The translations under genes and the position numbers were made by a program. Positions 1 to 5,232 of a stretch of 5,232 bases of DNA are shown in pieces (the first letter of the stretch is position 1; the number at the start of each line of letters is the position of its first letter). The DNA is from an uncultured Rhodovulum sp. Its GTDB lineage: Bacteria; Pseudomonadota; Alphaproteobacteria; Rhodobacterales; Rhodobacteraceae. The notes beneath the pieces are model-generated. The model saw only the letters and a program-made list of their open reading frames with translations. It was not told where the DNA came from and did no database searches. The DNA lies in NCBI GenBank assembly GCA_946221765.1, contig CAMIMK010000244.1:1-5232 (forward strand), given 5' to 3'.

Positions 1-128
1 GCCGCCTCGGAACCGGGACCGGGGTGGAACTGCCCATCGCCGCGGCCGTCGCCGACGTGCTCGACGGCGCACTCACCATCGGGGGGGCCATGGAGGCGCT
101 CCTGTCGCGACCGCTCAGGGAGGAATGA
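1..128 (+). CDS. gpsA: GpsA, NAD(P)+ glycerol-3-phosphate dehydrogenase, C-terminal end (5' partial)
   Basis: Reading frame 3 is open from the left edge (first full codon at base 3) to a TGA at 126-128, giving 41 codons. The tail reads VELPIAAAVADVLDG, then LTIGGAMEALLSRPLREE. This matches the usual C-terminus of GpsA, where a (V/I)E(M/L)PI segment is followed by V..(V/L)..G, a helix with EALL.RPL and a charged end. GpsA is a cytosolic enzyme that reduces dihydroxyacetone phosphate to sn-glycerol-3-phosphate, the backbone for phospholipid synthesis. The catalytic lysine and the Rossmann NAD-binding domain lie upstream of the window, so the call rests on the C-terminal motif and on the yciI and EVE genes that follow. 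The GTGTG stretch just before VELPI is not something I recognise as typical. The stop is one base from the yciI start, suggesting one operon. Confidence 0.8.
   Translation, partial: RLGTGTGVELPIAAAVADVLDGALTIGGAMEALLSRPLREE
118..125 (+). promoter_or_regulatory. Strong Shine-Dalgarno for the yciI-like gene
   Basis: GGGAGGAA lies inside the last codons of gpsA. The GGAGG core (119-123) is 6 bases from the ATG at 130. The gpsA TGA falls between the SD and the start, a normal arrangement for translational coupling. It fixes the start of the YciI-like protein. Confidence 0.8.
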
Positions 129-129
129 C

Positions 130-405
130 ATGCTCTATGCCGTGATCTGCGACGACCAGCCCGGGGGGCTGGAGATCCGCAAGGCCAACCGTGCCGCCCA
201 TCTGGAGTATCTGAAGTCGACCGGCGTCGTGGCGCAGGCCGGCCCCTTCCTCGATGCCGAGGGCACCATGGTGGGCTCGCTCCTCATCCTCGACGTCCCC
301 GACCTCGAGGCGGCCGAGGCCTGGGCTGCGGGGGATCCCTATGCCGCCGCCGGGCTCTTCTCGAACGTGGCGATCCGCCCCTGGAACCGCGTGATCGGCG
401 GCTGA
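130..405 (+). CDS. YciI-like protein (YCII-related domain)
   Basis: The gene encodes 91 residues, a normal length for a single YCII domain (E. coli YciI is about 98). Family features seen are an N-terminal beta strand (MLYAVICDD), R21-x-x-H24-L with the conserved histidine, GPF at 38-40, a GS turn at 49-50, and the C-terminal block D69-P70-Y71, AGLF 74-77 and PW 84-85. YCII proteins have a ferredoxin-like dimeric alpha/beta fold. A His-Asp pair, here probably H24 and D69, has been proposed as an active site in the family, but no reaction is established for most members. It is presumably cytosolic, as there is no signal peptide or membrane segment. The start is set by a strong SD and by one-base spacing to gpsA, so it is likely co-transcribed with gpsA. 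The family assignment is firm; the biochemical role is unknown. Confidence 0.92.
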   Translation: MLYAVICDDQPGGLEIRKANRAAHLEYLKSTGVVAQAGPFLDAEGTMVGSLLILDVPDLEAAEAWAAGDPYAAAGLFSNVAIRPWNRVIGG

Positions 406-411
406 CGACCG

Positions 412-423
412 TCCGGCGCCGGA
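412..423. repeat. Perfect 12-bp palindrome TCCGGC|GCCGGA after yciI
   Basis: TCCGGC at 412-417 is followed directly by its reverse complement GCCGGA at 418-423, six bases after the yciI stop. With no spacer it is better suited to a DNA-binding dimer than to an RNA hairpin. A weaker inverted repeat follows (CCCGG 427-431, CCGGG 438-442, six-base spacer) with no T-run, so I do not call a terminator. The same half-sites recur in reversed order at 495-506. Confidence 0.5.
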
Positions 424-469
424 TGCCCCGGGTCAAACCGGGACATGTGCGGGTCTGGTAAGGCATCCG

Positions 470-475
470 TTAACC
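470..475 (+). promoter_or_regulatory. TTAACC, possible CtrA half-site (weak)
   Basis: TTAACC lies 79 bases before the RTX gene start, in an otherwise very GC-rich spacer. Alphaproteobacterial CtrA binds TTAA-N7-TTAA(C), and the right half fits. The only candidate left half, GTAA at 458-461, is one base too far away and imperfect. This is a suggestion only. Confidence 0.15.
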
Positions 476-494
476 GGAGCTGGTCACGACTCGG

Positions 495-506
495 GCCGGA
501 TCCGGC
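495..506. repeat. Perfect 12-bp palindrome GCCGGA|TCCGGC upstream of the RTX gene
   Basis: GCCGGA (495-500) abuts its reverse complement TCCGGC (501-506). These are the two half-sites of the 412-423 palindrome in swapped order, 49 bases upstream of the RTX start. They could be two operator sites for a dimeric regulator, or chance in GC-rich DNA. I see no confident -35/-10 pair in this spacer; TACATT at 528-533 resembles a -10 but has no matching -35. Confidence 0.45.
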
Positions 507-554
507 GCGACATGCTAGCGGGTCCGGTACATTTCTCGTGACGGTAGCCCTCCC

Positions 555-2699
555 ATGTCCAGCAGCATTCCCGCCGATACCTCGACGACGGCCGCACTCT
601 CGGCCAGTACCCCCTCCGCCAATGGCGCGCTTGAGTCCGCGGCGGACCGGGACTGGTACCGCGTCACCCTCACAGCCGGACTCGACTACGGCTTCCGGCT
701 GACCGGCGACGGTTCCGGCAGCTCGCTCGCCGGCGGCGACCTCATCCTGCGCGACGGGACAGGCAACCAGCTGGCCAGCGACTACACCTATTCCGGCCCC
801 ACCGATTCCGCGTTCAGCTGGTCCGCCACCACGACCGGCAGCCACTATCTCGATGTCTCGGCCGGCGGCGCCGGCACTTATGTGCTGACCGGCGTCTTCA
901 CCGACAGCGTGGCCCGCAACGCCGGCACCACGGCGACCCTCGCCGCGCGCGGATCGGTGACGGGAACAATGGACGTCGCCGGGGATGCGGACTGGTACAA
1001 GGTCAGCCTGACGGCCGGGCTCGACTATGGGTTCCGACTGACCGGCGACGGCTCCGGCAGCGCGCTCGCCGGCGGTGACCTCATCCTGCGCGACGCGACG
1101 GGCAACCAGCTGGCCAGCGACTACACCTATTCCGGCCCCACCAATTCCTCCGTCAGCCATGCCGCCACCGCGACGGGAAGCTACCTCCTCGCGGTTTCGG
1201 CCGGCAACGACACCGGGGGCTTCTCGCTCTCCTGGCTCGGCAACGACACGATCCTGCGCAACAGCACCACGACCGCCAGCCTGACAGCCAAGGCCGCCCT
1301 CACGAGCGCGATCGACGTCGCGGGCGACTCGGACTGGGTCCGCGTGTCGCTGAAGAAGGATCTCGACTACGGCTTCCACCTGACCGGCGACGGATCCTCC
1401 GGGGCGGTGCAGGGCGGTGACCTGGTGCTGCGCAGCGCCGACGGCACGGCGGTCGCCTCGGCCTACGACTACGGCGGCGACACGAACACGCTCCTCGGCT
1501 ACGCAGCGGCGGCCTCGGGCACCTACTTCGTTGATGTCTCGGCCGGCAGCGCCACCGGCACCTACCGGCTCGCCGGCACATTTTCCGACACCGTCCTGCG
1601 CAGCAGCGCGACCGACGCCCGCCTCGCCGATGGCACGCGCCTGACCGGCACGATCGACACCGCCAGCGACTCCGACTGGTACAAGGCCTCGGTCAAGGGT
1701 GGCGTCACCTACACCTTCACGCTGGTCGGGTCCGGCAGCGACAGGGCCGACAGCCCGGAACTGCGGCTGCGCAGCAGCGATGGCACCGTGATCGCCGCCG
1801 ACACCTATGGTTCCGACGCAACGCTGACCTGGACCGCCTCGAAGTCCGGCTCCATCTTCCTTGACGTGCAGGCGTTGGGAGAAACCGGCGGCTATCGCCT
1901 GTCCGTCGTCTCGACCGCGAGCCGGCTGACAGGAACCGCCGGCGACGACCACCTGACCGGGGGCAGCACCGCCCAGCTCATCACCGGCGGCAAGGGCGAC
2001 GACAGCCTCTACGGCGGCGGCGGCAACGACCGGATCGAGGGCGGAGCGGACGACGACCGGCTCTCCGGCGATGACGGCAAGGATGCCCTTTCCGGCGGCG
2101 ACGGCCGCGACAGCCTGCAGGGGGGCGGCGGCAACGACACCCTCTCGGGCGGCACCGGCGGCGACCTGCTCGATGGCGGGTCGGGGCAGGACATCGCCTC
2201 CTACGCCGGCGAGGCGCGCGGCGTGACCGCGAACCTCGGCTGGACCAAGGGCAATACCGGCGCGGCAAAGGGCGACAGCTATCGCGCGATCGAGGGGCTG
2301 CTCGGCTCGTCCCACGACGACGCGCTGACCGGCAGCAAGGGGAAAAACCTGCTCCTCGGCGCCGCGGGACACGACCGCCTGAGCGGCCTTGCCGGCTCCG
2401 ACACCCTCGACGGCGGCGCCGGCCGCGACCGTCTGTCCGGCGGCGCCGGGGCAGACCGCCTGACCGGCGGCAAGGACGCGGACGTCTTCGTCTTCGCCAA
2501 GGGAGACGGCAAGGACGTGATCACGGACTTCACCGTGAACAGCGACCATATCGAGTTCACCTCCGGGCCGGGGCGGTATAGTGACCTGACGATCAAGGAC
2601 GTCGCGGGGGTCGCCCATGTCTCTTACGGTGATATCGACATCACGCTGGCCGGCGTTCATGCCGCAGCGCTCGACAAGGGCGATTTCCTCTTCAGCTGA
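555..2699 (+). CDS. Secreted protein with four PPC-like repeats, RTX calcium-binding repeats and a T1SS-type C-terminus
   Basis: This is a 714-residue protein, acidic in its RTX part, with no cysteine and no N-terminal signal peptide. Residues about 28-452 form four tandem beta-rich repeats resembling the bacterial pre-peptidase C-terminal (PPC) domain. Each opens with a D-x-D-W motif (W34, W147, W261, W375), then GDL/LxLR, and ends with G-T/S-Y-x-x-x-V-S-A. RTX nonapeptides of the GGxGxDxLx type follow: eight contiguous units at 479-550 and about six at 594-647. Between and after them lie SYAGEARGVTANLG, GDSYRAIEGLLGSSHDD and DVFVFAKGDGKDVITDF, typical of serralysin C-terminal domains. The end, DFLFS, resembles type I secretion signals. 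Likely fate: ATP-driven export through an ABC-MFP-TolC channel, then calcium-induced folding outside the cell. No HExxH or other catalytic motif is seen, so it may be an adhesin, matrix or surface protein rather than an enzyme. No transporter genes are nearby. The start is the only ATG after the in-frame TAG at 516; the SD is weak (GGTAG, 543-547). Confidence 0.9.
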   Translation: MSSSIPADTSTTAALSASTPSANGALESAADRDWYRVTLTAGLDYGFRLTGDGSGSSLAGGDLILRDGTGNQLASDYTYSGPTDSAFSWSATTTGSHYLDVSAGGAGTYVLTGVFTDSVARNAGTTATLAARGSVTGTMDVAGDADWYKVSLTAGLDYGFRLTGDGSGSALAGGDLILRDATGNQLASDYTYSGPTNSSVSHAATATGSYLLAVSAGNDTGGFSLSWLGNDTILRNSTTTASLTAKAALTSAIDVAGDSDWVRVSLKKDLDYGFHLTGDGSSGAVQGGDLVLRSADGTAVASAYDYGGDTNTLLGYAAAASGTYFVDVSAGSATGTYRLAGTFSDTVLRSSATDARLADGTRLTGTIDTASDSDWYKASVKGGVTYTFTLVGSGSDRADSPELRLRSSDGTVIAADTYGSDATLTWTASKSGSIFLDVQALGETGGYRLSVVSTASRLTGTAGDDHLTGGSTAQLITGGKGDDSLYGGGGNDRIEGGADDDRLSGDDGKDALSGGDGRDSLQGGGGNDTLSGGTGGDLLDGGSGQDIASYAGEARGVTANLGWTKGNTGAAKGDSYRAIEGLLGSSHDDALTGSKGKNLLLGAAGHDRLSGLAGSDTLDGGAGRDRLSGGAGADRLTGGKDADVFVFAKGDGKDVITDFTVNSDHIEFTSGPGRYSDLTIKDVAGVAHVSYGDIDITLAGVHAAALDKGDFLFS
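669..806 (+). repeat. Copy 1 of a recent intragenic duplication (partner 1008-1145)
   Basis: This segment of PPC-like unit 1 matches 1008-1145 in unit 2, offset 339 bases. By my codon-by-codon comparison 126 of 138 bases agree, and 762-803 is identical to 1101-1142 for 42 bases. At protein level 43 of 46 residues are the same (residues 39-84 against 152-197). Nine of the twelve base differences are silent. Confidence 0.9.
1008..1145 (+). repeat. Copy 2 of the intragenic duplication (partner 669-806)
   Basis: This is the unit 2 counterpart of 669-806. Protein differences from copy 1 are S57 to A170, G68 to A181 and D84 to N197. Unit 3 keeps a shorter trace: 1363-1378 is identical to 681-696 over 16 bases. 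Confidence 0.9.
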
Positions 2700-2721
2700 C
2701 CGCGCGGCCGACCGGGCCCGG

Positions 2722-2735
2722 CAGGCGCACGCCTG
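2722..2735 (+). promoter_or_regulatory. Inverted repeat touching the EVE start codon
   Basis: CAGGCG-CA-CGCCTG is a perfect inverted repeat ending at the base before the ATG at 2736. In RNA it would form a five-pair stem (CAGGC/GCCTG) with a GCAC loop. The only SD-like bases (AGG, 2723-2725) are in its 5' arm and would be hidden when folded. A 10-bp palindrome, CCGGGCCCGG (2712-2721), lies immediately upstream. This could limit initiation unless ribosomes from the RTX gene melt it. No T-run, so not a terminator. Confidence 0.4.
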
Positions 2736-3155
<420 letters not shown>

Positions 3156-3273
3156 GAGCCTGTCCGCAAATTCGACTGCGGTTGCCGGGCGCGGGCGTTT
3201 CGAGGTCCCGGCAGGCGGTCGCGCAGGGCCATGCAGGGGATGGCGATCCGCAGGGCCGGGGCAGCGACCCGCC

Positions 3274-3298
3274 GACAGGCCCGATGGACGGGCCTGTC
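3274..3298 (+). terminator. Perfect 10-bp stem-loop downstream of the EVE gene (candidate terminator)
   Basis: GACAGGCCCG (3274-3283) pairs perfectly with CGGGCCTGTC (3289-3298) around a five-base loop (ATGGA). It lies about 120 bases after the EVE stop. The bases after it (CGGGCTTTCG) have only three Ts in a row, so it is not a textbook intrinsic terminator. It could still end or protect the upstream transcript. Another stem, TGCCGGG/CCCGGCA (3183-3189 and 3207-3213, 17-base loop), lies just before it. Confidence 0.4.
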
Positions 3299-3318
3299 CG
3301 GGCTTTCGAACCGCCTCC

Positions 3319-3351
3319 GCGGCCCGTGGCCGCCCCGGAGGGCGGGGCCGC
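3319..3351 (+). terminator. Large GC-rich nested hairpin upstream of ccmF (candidate terminator)
   Basis: Outer arms GCGGCCC (3319-3325) and GGGCCGC (3345-3351) enclose inner arms CGCCC (3331-3335) and GGGCG (3340-3344) with a CGGA loop. AGTTTGC follows, giving a three-T tract at 3354-3356. It would be very stable and sits directly before the candidate ccmF promoter, so it may insulate ccmF from upstream transcription. The short T tract keeps confidence modest. Confidence 0.4.
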
Positions 3352-3354
3352 AGT

Positions 3355-3383
3355 TTGCACCTGCCGGGATTTCCGCCCATACT
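3355..3383 (+). promoter_or_regulatory. Candidate sigma70-type promoter for ccmF
   Basis: TTGCAC (3355-3360) as -35 and CATACT (3378-3383) as -10 are separated by 17 bases. The -35 keeps the TTG core and the -10 matches four of six consensus bases. It would give a leader of roughly 45 bases before the ATG at 3436, containing a small stem CGGCC/GGCCG (3397-3401, 3406-3410). This is the most AT-containing part of the spacer and follows the two strong hairpins. No start-site data, so tentative. Confidence 0.35.
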
Positions 3384-3435
3384 CCGCAGAACCTCCCGGC
3401 CCTTCGGCCGAATGCCACCTGGGGAACAGGCAGCC

Positions 3436-5232
3436 ATGATCGTCGAACTCGGGCATCTCGCGCTCATCCTGTCGTTCGTGGTGGCGCTCGTGCAGGTCGT
3501 GGTGCCGATGGTCGGGGCGGCGCGGGGCTGGTCCGACTGGATGCGGGTGGCCGTTCCCGCCGCGCTCGTCCAGTTCCTGCTGGTCGCCGCGGCCTTCGCC
3601 GCCCTCGTCCATGCCTTCGTCGTCACCGACCTGTCGGTCCGACTCGTGGCCGCCAATTCCCATTCCGCCAAGCCGATGCTCTACAAGGTGACCGGCACCT
3701 GGGGGAACCACGAGGGCTCCATGCTGCTCTGGGTCCTGATCCTCGCGCTGTTCGGGGCGATGGTCGCGGCCTTCGGCGCGAACCTGCCGCAGGGCCTCAA
3801 GGCCCGGGCCCTCGCCGTGCAGGGGCTGATCGGCTGCGCCTTCACCGGCTTCATCCTGCTGACCTCGAACCCCTTCTGGCGCCTCGCCGACCAGCCCTTC
3901 GACGGCAACGACCTCAACCCGCTGCTGCAGGACCCCGGGCTCGCCTTCCACCCGCCCTTCCTCTACCTCGGCTATGTCGGGCTCTCGATGGCCTATTCCT
4001 TCGCCATCGCCGCGCTGCTCGAGGGGCGGGTCGATGCCACCTGGGCCCGCTGGGTGCGGCCCTGGACGCTGCTCGCCTGGGTGTTCCTGACCATCGGCAT
4101 CGCGCTCGGCTCGTTCTGGGCCTATTACGAGCTCGGCTGGGGCGGGTGGTGGTTCTGGGACCCGGTCGAGAACGTGAGCTTCATGCCCTGGCTCCTCTCG
4201 GCCGCCCTGCTCCATTCCGCCATCGTCGTCGAGAAGCGCGACACGCTGAAGAGCTGGACGATCCTGCTCGCGATCCTCGCCTTCTCCTTCAGCCTGATCG
4301 GCGCCTTCGTGGTGCGCTCGGGCGTCCTCACCTCGGTCCACGCCTTCGCCTCGGACCCCGCGCGCGGCATGTTCCTGCTCTGGATCCTCGCCTTCTTCAT
4401 CGGCGGGTCGCTGACGCTCTATGCCTGGCGGGCGCCGGCACTGAAGCCGACCGGGGTCTTCGCCGTCGTCAGCCGCGAGACCGGGCTCGTCGCCAACAAC
4501 GTCCTGCTCGTCGTCGCGACACTCGTCGTCTTCATTGGAACCGTCTGGCCGCTGGTGGCCGAGGCGATCTGGGGGCGCAAGATCTCGGTCGGCCCGCCCT
4601 TCTTCAACCTCGCCTTCACTCCCTTCATGGTCGGGCTCGCGATGATCCTGCCCCCCTTCGCCATGCTGCCGTGGAAGCGGGGCAGTCTCACCAAGGCGAT
4701 GGAGCCGCTCTGGGGCGTGCTCGCCCTGTCGATCGCCCTCGGGGGGCTCGTCTTCACGCTGCAGACCGGGCGGGGCATGCTGGCGCCGGTCGGGGTGGCG
4801 CTGGCCGCCTGGCTCGTCCTCGGCGCCTTCACCGATCTCGGCGCCCGGGTGAAGCTCGGCAAGGCACCGCTTTCCGAATCGCTGCGGCGGGCCGCGAACC
4901 TGCCGCGCGCGGACTGGGGCAAGGCGATCGCCCATTCCGGGCTCGGCATCACCTTCATAGGCATCGCCTGTGCCACCGCGCTCCAGACCGAGGACATCCG
5001 CGTCGTCCGCGACGGCGACCGCTTCAGCCTGAGCGGCAACGAATTCGAGTTCCGCGGCGTCATCTCGGCCCGCGGCCCCAACTATACCGCCGATACCGCG
5101 ACGATTGCCGTGCTCAAGGACGGCACCGTGGTCGCGACGCTGCACCCGGAGAAGCGGCTCTATCCGGTGCAGGGCATGCCCACGACCGAGGCCGCGATCG
5201 ACCGCGGGCTGACGCGCGATCTCTATGTCGCC
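3436..5232 (+). CDS. ccmF: CcmF, cytochrome c haem lyase subunit (3' partial)
   Basis: The frame from ATG 3436 runs without a stop to the right edge (599 codons); CcmF is usually about 640-670 residues, so the C-terminal end is missing. It is a polytopic inner-membrane protein of the system I cytochrome c maturation pathway. With CcmH/CcmI it transfers haem from holo-CcmE to CXXCH cysteines of apocytochrome c in the periplasm. The tryptophan-rich WWD signature reads WGGWWFWDPVENVSFMPWL (235-253). The four histidines known as haem ligands in E. coli CcmF have counterparts: H172 (AFHPPFLYLGY), H260 (ALLHSAIV), H302 (SVHAFASDP) and H500 (AIAHSGLG). Also typical are GTWGNHEGSMLLW (87-99) and the soluble periplasmic region after about residue 515. 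GGGGAA and CAGG precede the ATG as a weak SD, and the N-terminus aligns with the family. No other ccm gene is in the window. Confidence 0.97.
   Translation, partial: MIVELGHLALILSFVVALVQVVVPMVGAARGWSDWMRVAVPAALVQFLLVAAAFAALVHAFVVTDLSVRLVAANSHSAKPMLYKVTGTWGNHEGSMLLWVLILALFGAMVAAFGANLPQGLKARALAVQGLIGCAFTGFILLTSNPFWRLADQPFDGNDLNPLLQDPGLAFHPPFLYLGYVGLSMAYSFAIAALLEGRVDATWARWVRPWTLLAWVFLTIGIALGSFWAYYELGWGGWWFWDPVENVSFMPWLLSAALLHSAIVVEKRDTLKSWTILLAILAFSFSLIGAFVVRSGVLTSVHAFASDPARGMFLLWILAFFIGGSLTLYAWRAPALKPTGVFAVVSRETGLVANNVLLVVATLVVFIGTVWPLVAEAIWGRKISVGPPFFNLAFTPFMVGLAMILPPFAMLPWKRGSLTKAMEPLWGVLALSIALGGLVFTLQTGRGMLAPVGVALAAWLVLGAFTDLGARVKLGKAPLSESLRRAANLPRADWGKAIAHSGLGITFIGIACATALQTEDIRVVRDGDRFSLSGNEFEFRGVISARGPNYTADTATIAVLKDGTVVATLHPEKRLYPVQGMPTTEAAIDRGLTRDLYVA

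Larger units (their letters stand above)
636..1910 (+). repeat. Four tandem PPC-like repeats inside the RTX gene (period 339-342 bases)
   Basis: Anchoring on the D-x-D-W tryptophans (residues 34, 147, 261, 375) gives spacings of 113, 114 and 114 residues. Units lie at roughly residues 28-116, 141-229, 255-342 and 369-452. Linkers between units share a pattern of (S/N)-x-x-R/L-x-(S/A)-x-x-T/D-A-x-L followed by T-G/S-x-(I/M)-D. Units 1 to 3 share the phrase DYGF-x-L-T-G-D-G; unit 4 is the most divergent (VTYTFTLVGSGSD). Unit 3 has DWV where the others have DWY. Boundaries are by eye. Confidence 0.85.

Noticed and set aside
427..442. CCCGG/CCGGG inverted repeat after yciI as an intrinsic terminator
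   Set aside because: The stem is only five pairs and no T-run follows (ACATGTGC).
479..550. The GGC-rich repetitive DNA in the RTX region as a CRISPR or satellite array
   Set aside because: The periodicity is 27 bases and in frame, encoding GGxGxDxLx nonapeptides. The units diverge and there are no spacers.
445..702. An 85-codon plus-strand frame overlapping the RTX start
   Set aside because: It overlaps the RTX gene out of frame, with a Pro/Arg/Ser-rich translation lacking family features and no SD.
555..2699. The RTX gene as a serralysin metalloprotease
   Set aside because: The C-terminal part is serralysin-like, but there is no HExxHxxGxxH zinc site. The N-terminal 450 residues are PPC-like repeats, not a peptidase domain.

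Overview
The window is a GC-rich (very high G+C at third codon positions), gene-dense bacterial segment, most likely from an alphaproteobacterium. This rests on the local order gpsA - yciI-like - EVE-domain gene, which I recall as a recurrent neighbourhood in that class, together with the CcmF system I cytochrome c maturation protein and a serralysin-type RTX secreted protein. Genus cannot be decided from the sequence. All genes lie on the + strand.

Layout: (1) Bases 1-128 hold the last 41 codons of a gene best read as gpsA (glycerol-3-phosphate dehydrogenase). (2) A YciI-family gene (130-405) starts one base after the gpsA stop, with a strong Shine-Dalgarno inside the gpsA end, so the pair is probably translationally coupled. 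(3) A 149-base spacer (406-554) carries two perfect 12-bp palindromes built from the same 6-bp half-site in opposite order. (4) Bases 555-2699 encode a 714-residue protein with four tandem PPC-like beta-sandwich repeats (period 113-114 residues), two blocks of RTX calcium-binding nonapeptides, a serralysin-C-terminal-like segment and a type I secretion-like tail. It has no N-terminal signal peptide and no recognisable enzymatic domain. (5) After 36 bases that include a hairpin touching the start codon comes an EVE-domain gene (2736-3155). (6) A 280-base spacer (3156-3435) has no gene but holds two strong hairpins, a candidate promoter and a leader for the next gene. (7) ccmF (3436 to the window end) is open at the right edge, with 599 codons present and probably about 50-60 missing.

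Functionally, gpsA, yciI and the EVE gene look like a conserved housekeeping neighbourhood. The RTX/PPC gene sits between yciI and EVE and appears to be an accessory insertion. CcmF belongs to the membrane haem-ligation machinery and probably starts a separate transcription unit. No T1SS transporter genes, mobile element, tRNA, rRNA or CRISPR array is visible. The most interesting object is the PPC4-RTX protein, because of its architecture, its young internal duplication and its position. I see no convincing evidence for a wholly new multi-gene system here.
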